Source: Hyphomicrobium sp. | GTDB lineage: Bacteria > Pseudomonadota > Alphaproteobacteria > Rhizobiales > Hyphomicrobiaceae | Length of the DNA: 64,000 bases | Reading direction: 5' to 3' | Assembly (NCBI RefSeq): GCF_003987855.1 | Contig: NZ_RXIZ01000014.1 | Coordinates: 1 to 64,000 of the forward strand | Shown here: positions 55,156 through 63,612 of the stretch, one piece after another | How positions within the stretch are numbered: position 1 is the first letter of the stretch | Layout: each line of letters opens with the position of its first letter | Notes under the pieces: model-generated | What the model was told of the DNA's origin: nothing | The model's input: the letters and a program-made list of their open reading frames with translations, nothing else | Databases searched by the model: none | Program-made: the position numbers and the translations under genes

Positions 55156-56406
55156 GGCCGCTCGTGCCAAATCGGCCGAATCCTGATCGTTCGGTAGCTG
55201 GCACCAGAGATGAAAGCCGCCGCGCGGCATCAGCCAGGGCTGAATGCCAACGGACTGCAACCGAGTGCCGGCCTGACGCCGGGCTCTCACAAGGCGCAAG
55301 CGTAATTCTTCCATATGTTTGCGGTAACTACCACCCGCAAGAACGCTGGCAATCAGCTCAGCTGCGACGGGGCTGGGTCCACCAAAGTTCGTCGCGACCT
55401 GAAGATCAGCAATGCCTTCAATCCAGTCCTCACGGGCCGCGATATAGCCGCACCGAATCGAGGCTGAAAGCGTCTTAGAAAAGCTGCCAATTCGAATAAC
55501 CCGATCGAGGCCGTCAAGCACAGCAAGACGTGGCGAAGGTTCGGGTTCAAAATCTGCATAGATGTCGTCCTCGACGATCGTAAGGTCGTGAGCCGCAGCT
55601 AGGCTCAAAATCTTGTAAGCAGTCTGCGGGGAGAGCGTCGCGCCGGTCGGATTGTGAAGTGCGGAATTGGTGATGTAAAGACGGGGTCGTTCAGTCGTAA
55701 GCACCTCATGGAATGCAGTTAAATCCGATCCCGCCGGCGTATAGGGCACACCTACTAGCCTGACCTGATGCGCCCGCAGCAGCGCTCTAAAATTAAAGTA
55801 GCAAGGATCATCGACCAATACTGTATCGCCGGGCTTAAGCAGGAAGCGGCAGATTAGGTCAATCGCTTGGGTTCCCGACGCAGTTAGTAACAGTTGTTGC
55901 GGGGACGCCTCGATCCCTTCTTCCGCAAATCGCCTGAGCAGCAATCCGCGGAGTACGGGAGATCCGCGCGTGCTTCCATAATAACTAAGCACAGGGTCTT
56001 CGGCTCGGGCGAGTGAACGCAGAGCGCGGCGAAGGGCGTCATTCGGCATATACGCTGCTGGCAACCAACCACAGCCCGGCTTCATCACCGTAGGATCGGC
56101 ATCGAGTGATTGTCGGGAAACCCAAAATGGATCGACGGCACTATCTCGGGGAGGCCACGCGTTTGCGAGCATCATCGGCGGCGCCCTTGTACCGGTGACA
56201 TAGAATCCCGAACCGCGCCGGGCACGGATCAATCCCTCGGCCGCAAGACGGTCGTAAGCCTCAACAACGGTGGATGGCGCCACACCCATGGTGGCAGCGA
56301 AACTTCGTATTGAAGGTAGTCTGTCGCCGGATGTCAGGGAGCGATTCTCCACTTTGGCGCGAATGGCGGTCATCACTTTGGAAGTTCGGGTTGGTGCGCT
56401 GCTCAT
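55006..56406 (-). CDS. MocR/PdxR-family GntR regulator with aminotransferase domain
   Basis: A 466-residue PLP-binding transcription factor. The GntR winged helix (about residues 15-75) has GDRLPSIRSFAATMGVAPSTVVEAYDRL; the class I aminotransferase domain follows with TASGTQAIDL, NPTGATLSP, VEDDIYADFEPEP and RIGSFSKTLSASIRCGYI, the Lys being the PLP site. It is divergent from an EamA transporter, the usual arrangement for MocR regulators controlling amino-acid, amine or vitamin B6 genes. ATG at 56406 chosen over a TTG 15 bases upstream. Confidence 0.93.
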   Translation of the reverse strand: MSSAPTRTSKVMTAIRAKVENRSLTSGDRLPSIRSFAATMGVAPSTVVEAYDRLAAEGLIRARRGSGFYVTGTRAPPMMLANAWPPRDSAVDPFWVSRQSLDADPTVMKPGCGWLPAAYMPNDALRRALRSLARAEDPVLSYYGSTRGSPVLRGLLLRRFAEEGIEASPQQLLLTASGTQAIDLICRFLLKPGDTVLVDDPCYFNFRALLRAHQVRLVGVPYTPAGSDLTAFHEVLTTERPRLYITNSALHNPTGATLSPQTAYKILSLAAAHDLTIVEDDIYADFEPEPSPRLAVLDGLDRVIRIGSFSKTLSASIRCGYIAAREDWIEGIADLQVATNFGGPSPVAAELIASVLAGGSYRKHMEELRLRLVRARRQAGTRLQSVGIQPWLMPRGGFHLWCQLPNDQDSADLARAALAENIVLAPGNVFSVSQSASAFMRFNVVQSSDPRLFAVLRRAVRSGRAS

Positions 56407-56419
56407 GTTGTTCGACCGC

Positions 56420-56465
56420 AATTGTATTGCTGAGTAAACCGATACAGTTTTGGAGAATTGTATCG
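56420..56465. promoter_or_regulatory. candidate MocR operator
   Basis: In the 123-base divergent gap AATTGTAT occurs twice in the same orientation (56420-56427 and 56456-56463, 36 bases apart), and CGATACA (56440-56446) with TGTATCG (56459-56465) make a 7-base inverted repeat. Paired direct and inverted elements match how MocR regulators bind, but the assignment is inferred. Confidence 0.5.
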
Positions 56466-56529
56466 AAGTGTGGTTGGTATCGCTAGATGCGATCGCTTAC
56501 AGCAGGTGCCTCAACCAAGGCGAGGCAAC

Positions 56530-57390
56530 ATGGACAGAACGACGGAGGGATGGGGCAGCGGACTCTTGGGCGTCATGATATTCAGTGGATCTCTGCCCGC
56601 GACGCGGATCGCGGTCGGTGGCTTCTCGCCCTTGTTTCTCACATCGGCTCGCGCCGTTATCGCGGCGATTCTCGCAGCAATCTGCCTCGCCGCAGCCCGG
56701 CAGCCGCTGCCAGCGAGAGGCGATATTGGCCGCCTCGCCATCGTCGCCCTTGGCGGTGTGGTCGGCTTCCCGCTTCTAACGGCTCTGGCGCTCCAGCTCA
56801 TCACCGCAGCTCATTCCATTATCTTCATTGGCCTCCTTCCGCTCGCAACGGCAGTATTCGGCGTGCTGCGCGGCGCTGAGAAGCCAAAGCCGGCGTTCTG
56901 GCTGTTCTCAGGCCTTGGCAGTGCGACAGTGGCAGGCTTCGCTCTTCTCAACGGCGGGAGAGGTCCGCTTGTCGGTGATATGCTGATGATCGCTGCTATC
57001 GTGGTGTGTGGTCTCGGCTATGCCGAGGGCGCAACGCTCTCCCGCCGCCTCGGCGGGTGGCAGGTTATTTCGTGGGCTCTTCTTTTGTCGTTGCCGATGA
57101 TGGCGGTCGTAGCATTGGCCTCGAGACCGCTTACTTTTTATGGAATCGGAGAGCCTGCCTGGCTCGGCCTTGCTTACGTCTCGGTCTTCAGCATGCTGAT
57201 TGGATTTATATTCTGGTATAGAGGGCTTGCACTCGGCGGCATTGCCGGTGTTGGGCAGCTGCAATTGCTTCAGCCTTTCTTCGGGCTGACTTTGGCGGGT
57301 CTACTGCTCCATGAGGCTGTAGCACCGATGATGATTGTGGCGGCGGTGTCCGTCGTCGTTTGCGTTGCGGGCGCCAAGCGCTTTGCCTGA
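56530..57390 (+). CDS. EamA/DMT-family transporter
   Basis: A 286-residue ten-span drug/metabolite exporter made of two EamA repeats (about residues 10-130 and 150-285). Typical features are the early SGSLPATRIAVGGFSPLFLT, AHSIIFIGLLPLATAVFG and GVGQLQLLQPFFGLTLAGLLLHE. Substrates of relatives include amino acids and other metabolites. The divergent MocR regulator suggests an amino compound. ATG at 56530 follows a purine-rich site AAGGCGAGG. Confidence 0.9.
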   Translation: MDRTTEGWGSGLLGVMIFSGSLPATRIAVGGFSPLFLTSARAVIAAILAAICLAAARQPLPARGDIGRLAIVALGGVVGFPLLTALALQLITAAHSIIFIGLLPLATAVFGVLRGAEKPKPAFWLFSGLGSATVAGFALLNGGRGPLVGDMLMIAAIVVCGLGYAEGATLSRRLGGWQVISWALLLSLPMMAVVALASRPLTFYGIGEPAWLGLAYVSVFSMLIGFIFWYRGLALGGIAGVGQLQLLQPFFGLTLAGLLLHEAVAPMMIVAAVSVVVCVAGAKRFA

Positions 57391-57562
57391 TCGCGAGTTG
57401 GAGGTTTAGTGCAACAAATCGATTTGGCGAGCGGCTTTTGACAGCGGCCTCGAAAAAAGGGCGCTGAATCTCTACCTAGTTCGCGAGCGGCACGACGGGA
57501 AGTAAAGGTGCGAACACCTATAGCATTCAATCGTGGGCGTTTGGGATCGATGCGCCGATGAC

Positions 57563-58432
57563 CTATCCGGCATCGAGCTTTCGCCGAATTACCTCGAGCT
57601 CTTCCATGCGTGCCTTGACCTTCGGCCAGTTCAGGGCGCTGAGGCGCGCGATCATCGCCTCGATCAGAACGGAGATCGGCGCAAACGAATCCCAATTCGA
57701 GTTGACGGCAATCCGCAATGCGAAGACGTGCTCCGCCACGGCAGACAGAGGTGACAACCACTCGTCTGTGAAAAGGATAATTTTCGCTCCGCGCGCGGCC
57801 GCCTCCTGTCCCATGCGGACGACGTCTTCCTGATAGCGGCGGATGTCAAAGAGCAGATATGTGTTCGACGGTGTCACTCCGAGAAGATGTTCCGCCCAGG
57901 TTGCCGTCTGGCTGTCGATGAAGGTTACGTTCGAGCGCAATTCGCGCAAGTGAAGATACGCCTGCAGTGCAAGACTGGATGTGAGCCGGCCGCCCAGGAT
58001 TGTCACTGGGCGGGTTTCATCTGCGAGCAGGGCGACGGCACCGTCAAATTCGGAGGGCCGGATCAAATGCATCGATGCGGCCATCGCACTCGAGACGGAT
58101 TCCCAATATTTTGCAAATGCGGGAATTTCCACCAGATCTTTAGCGTCGGCCGCGAGGACGCCCTTCGTCAACGGTGAACGCAGACGCGCTTCCAATTCGT
58201 CGCGCAGACGTTGCTGAAAATCGGCATAGGCGCCGAAGCCAAGCTTAGCAATCAATCGCAGAATGGTCGGATTGCTGACGCCGGCCTGCTTGGCGAACTG
58301 TGCCACAGTCTGGAGTCCGGGAACCGGATAGTTGCCCAAAAGAATAAGAGCGGCTTTGCGCTCCGTCGGCGTCAGTTGATCGAGCCGTCGGCGGATCATT
58401 TCCGCGACGGTGGTATGAGGCAGGCCGGTCAT
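57563..58432 (-). CDS. MurR/RpiR-family transcriptional regulator with SIS domain
   Basis: A 289-residue regulator: an N-terminal RpiR helix-turn-helix (about residues 1-80, with LTPTERKAALILLGNYPVPG, VAQFAKQAGVSNPTILRLIAKLGF) and a SIS domain (about 125-255) that normally binds a phosphosugar or similar ligand. It is divergent from the small membrane protein / glutamine-synthetase / nitrilase operon, with four GTACA elements between, and most likely controls it. Convergent with the EamA gene. Confidence 0.92.
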   Translation of the reverse strand: MTGLPHTTVAEMIRRRLDQLTPTERKAALILLGNYPVPGLQTVAQFAKQAGVSNPTILRLIAKLGFGAYADFQQRLRDELEARLRSPLTKGVLAADAKDLVEIPAFAKYWESVSSAMAASMHLIRPSEFDGAVALLADETRPVTILGGRLTSSLALQAYLHLRELRSNVTFIDSQTATWAEHLLGVTPSNTYLLFDIRRYQEDVVRMGQEAAARGAKIILFTDEWLSPLSAVAEHVFALRIAVNSNWDSFAPISVLIEAMIARLSALNWPKVKARMEELEVIRRKLDAG

Positions 58433-58737
58433 CGATGGGGCTCCAGGTCCGCGATTGCCTCCAAGCCTGTTCGTTTTAGAATTCGTGCCAAATAGTACAG
58501 CATCTAGGATCCAAATCGCCGAAATTTCGTGCAGCCGCTAGCCTACTCGAAGCCTGAACACGGGCCAAAGCCTAAAATGGCCATACGCGAGTTGGAAAAT
58601 TTGGTACAGATGTCTGTTATTTATAGTACAGTACGTGAATATATTTGTTTTTTCTGTTTTATTTGGTACATAGCTTGCAATGAGTTCGGCGGCAGGGGCT
58701 CCCGCTGAGAACCCTATGCAGAAGCAGGGGGAAGTGC
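58433..58737. promoter_or_regulatory. divergent control region with four GTACA repeats
   Basis: This 305-base gap separates the RpiR gene from the nitrilase operon and is AT-rich on its right side. It carries AATAGTACAG (58491-58500), AATTTGGTACAG (58598-58609), TATAGTACAG (58622-58631) and ATTTGGTACA (58661-58670). The two TTTGGTACA and two ATAGTACAG copies look like a regulator's binding sites near the operon promoter. The assignment to RpiR is inferred. Confidence 0.55.
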
Positions 58738-59046
58738 GTGTATCTGTCGGTAGACAATAGCAAGACGGCCGATGGATGGACGTTCATTGCTCCGTCCCTG
58801 GCGTTTCTCACGCAAGCGTTTGCGCTCTGTCTTTGCGCGACGAACATGGAGTTGCTGGGTAAGGACTTTGCGTTGGCGGAATGGATTATCCCGCCCAACG
58901 TTGCGATCTTCACAGTGGGCCTCGCCGGCGCATTTTTTATCAAGGCGACCAACCCAACAAAATTCGAAAAGACCGGCAGGCTCATCTATCGGGGCGTGCC
59001 CGACGGAATCCTCGCCTCCGCCAAACACTCGGCAAAACCGGCATGA
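58738..59046 (+). CDS. small membrane protein heading the nitrilase operon
   Basis: A 102-residue protein with two predicted membrane segments (about residues 15-35 and 50-68) and a polar C-terminus (NPTKFEKTGRLIYRGVPDG). It starts at a GTG at 58738 with AGGGGGA about 6 bases upstream. The family is not recognised. It lies 74 bases upstream of the glutamine-synthetase-like gene, whose first possible ATG overlaps its stop, so it is probably part of the operon, perhaps a transport or localisation subunit. Confidence 0.55.
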   Translation: MYLSVDNSKTADGWTFIAPSLAFLTQAFALCLCATNMELLGKDFALAEWIIPPNVAIFTVGLAGAFFIKATNPTKFEKTGRLIYRGVPDGILASAKHSAKPA

Positions 59047-59120
59047 ACTTACGCAACTGGTTCCGGCGCTCTGCGCCGGCCACTTTAGGCAACGATCTCG
59101 AACTCCAAACTAGGGACAGA

Positions 59121-60575
59121 ATGATGTCGGCCAAGCAGCCTCATTTCATTGAAGACCACGGCCTGTGGAGCGAAGAGCAAAAGCTCATGGCCGCCGATTT
59201 GATCGCCAGGATCGAGCGCGAAAACATCAAGTACATCCGCGTCGGCTGGGGCGACCAGCATGGTATCGTGCGCGGTAAGACGGTGACCGCCGCGGAGTTC
59301 CGCTCAAGCCTCAAAAGCGGCAAGGATTTTCAACTTGTCACGGCGATCTTCGATACGACGAACCACCCAATCGTTGCGCCGTTCGGCGATTCCAACAAAC
59401 TAAATGTTCCTGAGATGATCGGGCTTCCCGATGGTGTGCTGGTGCCGGACCCGTCGACCTTTCATGTTCTGCCTTGGGCGCCAGACACCGGCTGGATCTT
59501 GAGCGACGCTTATCTCTCTAACGGTACGCCGTGTCCGCTGTCGACGCGCCAGGTGCTGCGCAGCCAGCTCGAGCGTCTTGAGGAAAAGGGCCTTGAGATG
59601 GTCGTCGGCCTTGAGTTCGAATTTTACGTTTTCAAGCTCGAAGACCCGAGCCTCCGGCCCGAAGAGAGCGGCTATCCGCCCGAGCCGCCCAAGGTGTCGA
59701 TGATCTCCCACGGCTACCAGTATCTCACGGAAAATCGCGGCGACGAAATCGACCCGGTTCTTCGTCTGCTGCAATCCAATCTGGAAGCGCTTGGCCTGCC
59801 GCTCGCAACCGTCGAGGACGAGTGGGGGCCCGGCCAGTGCGAGATCACCTTTAGTCCGATGACTGCGATGAAAGCTGCCGACAGCGCTCTGTTGTTCCGT
59901 TCGGCGGTGAAGCAGATTTGCCGCCGCAACGGCTATCACGCGACGTTCATGGCAAATCCGCAGGTGCCGAACGTCTTTCCGAGCGGTTGGCATATGCATC
60001 AGTCGATCCGCCGCATCGCGGACAAGACCAATTTGTTTATGGCGGAAGGCGACGACGGTCCGCTTTCCACATATGGCATGAATTACGTTGGCGGCTTGCT
60101 GCAAAATGCGGCAGGAACCTCTCTCATGACCACGCCGACCATTAACGGCTACAAGCGTCAACGTCCCGATGGCTTCGCGCCGTTCAAGGCGGGCTGGGCA
60201 TTGGAAAACCGAGGGGCGATGATCCGCGTCATCGGGCGACCAAACGATCCGGCGTCTCGCGTTGAAAACCGCGTCGGCGAGCCAACGGCGAACCCATACC
60301 TTTATATCGCCTCGCAGCTTATTGCCGGCCTCAATGGTGTCGAAACGCAAAAGGATCCTGGCAAACCCGCTGCTGCCGCTTATCTCGCCGACGCGCCACT
60401 CCTGCCGCGCAGCCTCATGGACGCTGTAGAAGGGTTTCGCAACAGCACAGTTATTAGGGATGCTGTCGGTGAAAAATTCTGGAACTACCTTATCATGCTC
60501 AAAGAGTATGAAGTCGCCCGCTTCCTAGCCGCGGTTACAGACTGGGAGCAAAAAGAATACTTCGAGATGTACTAG
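59121..60575 (+). CDS. glutamine-synthetase-family ligase (possible gamma-glutamyl amide synthetase)
   Basis: A 484-residue ATP-dependent amide ligase of the glutamine synthetase superfamily. Metal- and substrate-binding motifs are present: GLEFEFYVF, GPGQCEITF, FPSGWHMHQSI, ENRGAMIRV and ANPYLYIASQLIAGLNG. It is unlike housekeeping GlnA and lacks the adenylylation Tyr context, so it probably joins glutamate to an amine, as PuuA and GlnA3-type enzymes do. ATG at 59121 follows AGGGA by 5 bases; an upstream ATG at 59043 overlaps the previous stop. Followed by nitrilase and amidotransferase genes. Confidence 0.85.
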   Translation: MMSAKQPHFIEDHGLWSEEQKLMAADLIARIERENIKYIRVGWGDQHGIVRGKTVTAAEFRSSLKSGKDFQLVTAIFDTTNHPIVAPFGDSNKLNVPEMIGLPDGVLVPDPSTFHVLPWAPDTGWILSDAYLSNGTPCPLSTRQVLRSQLERLEEKGLEMVVGLEFEFYVFKLEDPSLRPEESGYPPEPPKVSMISHGYQYLTENRGDEIDPVLRLLQSNLEALGLPLATVEDEWGPGQCEITFSPMTAMKAADSALLFRSAVKQICRRNGYHATFMANPQVPNVFPSGWHMHQSIRRIADKTNLFMAEGDDGPLSTYGMNYVGGLLQNAAGTSLMTTPTINGYKRQRPDGFAPFKAGWALENRGAMIRVIGRPNDPASRVENRVGEPTANPYLYIASQLIAGLNGVETQKDPGKPAAAAYLADAPLLPRSLMDAVEGFRNSTVIRDAVGEKFWNYLIMLKEYEVARFLAAVTDWEQKEYFEMY

Positions 60576-60618
60576 CGCGGCTCAATCATTCAATGCCCAG
60601 GTCATCAGGAGAATGCTT

Positions 60619-61557
60619 TTGAAGATCGCCGCTGCTCAGATCAGGCCCGTTTGGCTCGACAAACGCGCGACCGTCGCAAAAGTCATCGACACAATAAAGC
60701 TAGCGGCCGCCGAGCGGATAGATCTGCTGGCCTTTCCTGAAGCGTTCGTGAGCGGATATCCGTTTTGGTTATGCCGGACGAATGCCGCTGCGTTCGGCGA
60801 TCCGAAGCAGAGCGAAGCCTATGCGCGTTTTCTTGACGCGTCGATGGAGGCCGATTCCGAAGAGGTGAAAGAGATCGTGCAGGCGGCGCGCGACTATCGT
60901 GTGTCCGTCTTTCTCGGTTTCAACGAGCGCGGCAACGGGATTGGGCAAGGCACGCTGTACTGTTCCTTGTTAAAGGTCGACTGCAACCAAGGGCTGTTGG
61001 GCGTACATCGCAAGCTCATGCCGACTCACGATGAGCGCTTGTGCTGGGGTGCTGGAGACGCGCACGAACTTCGCACGCACCGCATCTCAGGAGTTCAGGT
61101 TGGCGGCCTTTGTTGCTGGGAAAACTGGATGCCGATGGCGCGATTCGCTCTGTACTGCGGCGGCGAGGAGCTACATATCAGCCTTTGGCCTGGCAATGCC
61201 GTAGTCGCAGAGGGCATCGTTTCCGCTACAGCGCGCGAGGGCCGGGTCTGGTCGCTGAGTGTTCACGGACTTTTGTCGATGAGCGATATCCCCGATGATT
61301 TCCCGTTTAAATCGGAACTTATCGCGGAAGGCCATGATGTGATTTTCAACGGCGGCTCTTCGCTGGTTGCGCCGGATGGAACGGTCGTCATTCAGCCATC
61401 GCCTGGCGTGGAAGGATTGATCTCGCACACCATTGACGTGAAAAAAGTCTACGAAAACCGGCAGCTTTTCGATGTCACTGGCCACTACTATCGGCCGGAT
61501 ATTTTCGACCTTCACATTCGCGGCGACCGCTTCGACGCCGCGAAGCTCTGGCGCTGA
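60619..61557 (+). CDS. nitrilase (carbon-nitrogen hydrolase branch 1)
   Basis: Hydrolyses a nitrile to the acid plus ammonia. The 312-residue protein has the Glu-Lys-Cys triad: FPEAFVSGYPFW (Glu), GVHRKLMPTHDERLCWG (Lys) and GGLCCWENWMPMARFALY, whose CWEN-x-MP motif is that of true nitrilases rather than amidases or omega-amidase; the nucleophile is Cys166. The TTG at 60619 has AGGAG 7 bases upstream, whereas the ATG at 60613 is too close to that site. The substrate is unknown; it sits in an operon with a glutamine-synthetase-like ligase. Confidence 0.9.
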   Translation: MKIAAAQIRPVWLDKRATVAKVIDTIKLAAAERIDLLAFPEAFVSGYPFWLCRTNAAAFGDPKQSEAYARFLDASMEADSEEVKEIVQAARDYRVSVFLGFNERGNGIGQGTLYCSLLKVDCNQGLLGVHRKLMPTHDERLCWGAGDAHELRTHRISGVQVGGLCCWENWMPMARFALYCGGEELHISLWPGNAVVAEGIVSATAREGRVWSLSVHGLLSMSDIPDDFPFKSELIAEGHDVIFNGGSSLVAPDGTVVIQPSPGVEGLISHTIDVKKVYENRQLFDVTGHYYRPDIFDLHIRGDRFDAAKLWR

Positions 61558-61601
61558 TCAATTCGAATGCTGCATATTAAATTGGAGCCGCCTGCCGGAA
61601 G

Positions 61602-62282
61602 ATGAGAATTACCGTCATTCAGAACAGCGCGTATGGCCGCGCCGGTCTCGTTGAAAAATTCATAGCATCTAAAGGTTGGACGTGTCGGCGCACACTGTCG
61701 CCGAAAGATATCGTGACGACTGATCTCGCCGATGTCGTGGACGATACCGTCGTCTTTCTCGGGTCGCGCCGCGGCGTCTACGAAACTCATGTCCAATGGA
61801 TTGCTCGCGAGCGAGCGTTAATGAGGCGTCTCATCGACAAAGCTGTTCCGGTCTTGGGTATCTGCTTCGGGGCGCAACTGCTCGCGACCGCCGTGGGTGG
61901 CGCGGTCAAACCGATGAGACATCGATATCGCGGCTGGATGGAAAATACCGTTGCGAGCACTCCCATGTGGCAGGGGCCGTGGCTGCGCTGGCATGGAGAT
62001 TTCATTACGTTGCCAGTCGGGATAAAAGTGCTGGCGAGCGATAACGAGACCGTGCAGGCATTCGAATATGGAAACGCGGTTGGCGTCCAATTTCATCCCG
62101 AAGTTTCAAATGCGGTACTTAAAGATTGGGGCGCCTATCGAAGTGCCATGCCCGACGAGGACCAGCGATCTCTCGCCAAGGCTCTGAACTACGCGGATAA
62201 CCACGCCTTCGAAATCGAAAAACGCGCATTCTCACTATTTGACAATATCTTCGAAAAGATTTCGGGGCGGAGTTCGGCATGA
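61602..62282 (+). CDS. class I glutamine amidotransferase-like protein
   Basis: A 226-residue stand-alone GATase1 domain with nucleophile Cys88 in GICFGAQLLATAVGG and the His165/Glu167 pair in VQFHPEV. No synthetase domain is attached, so it probably hydrolyses a gamma-glutamyl or glutamine bond in its own right, as PuuD does after PuuA. It follows the nitrilase by 44 bases and closes the operon. Its last codons are followed after about 60 bases by a degenerate tRNA-Gln 3' end. Confidence 0.85.
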   Translation: MRITVIQNSAYGRAGLVEKFIASKGWTCRRTLSPKDIVTTDLADVVDDTVVFLGSRRGVYETHVQWIARERALMRRLIDKAVPVLGICFGAQLLATAVGGAVKPMRHRYRGWMENTVASTPMWQGPWLRWHGDFITLPVGIKVLASDNETVQAFEYGNAVGVQFHPEVSNAVLKDWGAYRSAMPDEDQRSLAKALNYADNHAFEIEKRAFSLFDNIFEKISGRSSA

Positions 62283-62323
62283 GACGCCGCATGGCTGCTT
62301 CTGGCTTGAGCCAACGCAGTCGT

Positions 62324-62359
62324 TAGGTTCGCGTACAATCAATCCTACTCCCCCAACCA
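62324..62359 (+). other. degenerate 3' end of tRNA-Gln, candidate attR
   Basis: TAGGTTCG (62324-62331), nine extra bases, then AATCCTACTCCCCCAACCA (62341-62359). The matching tRNA bases at 48807-48833 are contiguous and read TAGGTTCG then AATCCTAGTCCCCCAGCCA, so 25 of 27 bases agree, with a 9-base insertion. Same orientation as the tRNA. This is what an old att site from integration into the tRNA-Gln 3' end would leave. Confidence 0.6.
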
Positions 62360-62424
62360 CGCTAAGCTATATGCGCCGCATTTGAGCGCGTAGTGCTCCG
62401 AAGATCCTTCGTCCTCGGCAACGC

Positions 62425-63597
62425 TCAATCCGTGGTCCGAGCGAACGACGACCAGAGGGCCGATTTCAAAACAGCGGTTGAGAATTTCCGATTTTTCTGC
62501 GGCGGTTGCTCCAGCCCGAGCCGACGCATTACCGCGGCAACGATCTCAGCGTTTGCAGTCGGCTCCTTTTCCATCTTCACTAGAATAAGTTCCAGAAACT
62601 GCCTTTGCCAACGGGTCTTGAGAGGCATTTCACTGATCAAGCGCGTTGTGAGTGGCTGCGGGAAGGGCCATGGCTGCGGAACACCCGCTGCGACGAAATT
62701 AAGTTTGGTCAAAATGCACTTTGGACAGACGCCGCAATTCTCACCTGTCCTCGGCCCAGCCCAACAGACGTGAAGGTGAGGAATAAGGGAGCGATACTGC
62801 CCAATGTAGCTGGCTCGTTCGATACGATCGAAAGCGCCACCGTCCGATTCAATCTTCAGCTTAGAAGAAGAAAAGAAGCGGTCGCTCCAAAAGCTATTTC
62901 CCCAAACTGGAAAACAGTTCTGATAGCTTTCCTCAGTTGCGATCAATGCAATATCGTGACGATGCGAGAATTGATGCAAGACAGAAGCCAAGCCAGCGCC
63001 GAACGTCATTTCCCAGTTTGTTACTAGGCTTCGCCAGTTGGTCTTAACGGTGACGAGATCAACTCCGAGATCCCTGCATATCGCGGTCCCGTGTCGAGCC
63101 ATTGTTTCGAACCCGTCTGCAGCATCGAGCGGCATATCAAATCCATGAACCATGACCGCAGTTGCAACGTCTCGAATAGCTCTCCCAGCCTCCTTGTGGG
63201 CATGACGGCTTAGCGTGAAGGTACTGTCGATGCCCGCCGAAAACGCGACCAGGGCGCGCTTTGTCTCCTGACCGACGTTCGCGCGGGAAGACTCAGAGTC
63301 CGACGTGATTTGAATTTTCTTCTTGTAAATGTCGGGTCGCCAGGAATGCCAAACCTCCTGATAGTGATCGAGACCGTCAAGAAGTGTTGAATCCAATTCG
63401 AACTCTGCGTGCAAATCCACCATTTGATACATCGCGATCGGCAGCATCGCGATCAGAGCAAAATCTCCACCATCGAAAGCTGGAGGACTCGCGCCGTCAC
63501 GGGGGGTGATCTCAAAAAAGAGTGGGGGAAGCTCTCCATTGGTCAAAACTTCGCGATGGAGCCCATCTTCGGAAATGCGCAGCTTGAGACCCGCCAT
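62425..63597 (-). CDS. PP-loop ATPase, QueC-like, function unknown
   Basis: A 390-residue adenine-nucleotide alpha-hydrolase. The PP-loop is VAFSAGIDSTFTLS with SAGIDS at 120-125. Near the C-terminus Cys278, Cys288, Cys291 and Cys294 (CWAGPRTGENCGVCPKC) follow the C-x9-C-x2-C-x2-C zinc pattern of QueC, but the N-terminal 110 residues and the overall length differ from QueC (about 230), so it should adenylate a different acid or RNA-like substrate. It lies 15 bases after the truncated alanine racemase, so the two are probably cotranscribed. Confidence 0.75.
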   Translation of the reverse strand: MAGLKLRISEDGLHREVLTNGELPPLFFEITPRDGASPPAFDGGDFALIAMLPIAMYQMVDLHAEFELDSTLLDGLDHYQEVWHSWRPDIYKKKIQITSDSESSRANVGQETKRALVAFSAGIDSTFTLSRHAHKEAGRAIRDVATAVMVHGFDMPLDAADGFETMARHGTAICRDLGVDLVTVKTNWRSLVTNWEMTFGAGLASVLHQFSHRHDIALIATEESYQNCFPVWGNSFWSDRFFSSSKLKIESDGGAFDRIERASYIGQYRSLIPHLHVCWAGPRTGENCGVCPKCILTKLNFVAAGVPQPWPFPQPLTTRLISEMPLKTRWQRQFLELILVKMEKEPTANAEIVAAVMRRLGLEQPPQKNRKFSTAVLKSALWSSFARTTD

Positions 63598-63612
63598 TTG
63601 AGCTCCCCAAAT

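Noticed and set aside
59121-60575. Reading the ligase as gamma-glutamylmethylamide synthetase of methylotrophs
   Set aside because: No N-methylglutamate synthase or dehydrogenase genes are adjacent and the N-terminus does not look like GmaS as I remember it.
58738-62282. The nitrilase operon as a Nit1C cluster
   Set aside because: Nit1C also contains radical SAM, acetyltransferase and AIR synthase-like genes; none is here.
62425-63597. Calling the PP-loop protein QueC
   Set aside because: Length, N-terminal domain and context (alanine racemase, no queCDEF) do not fit despite the Cys pattern.
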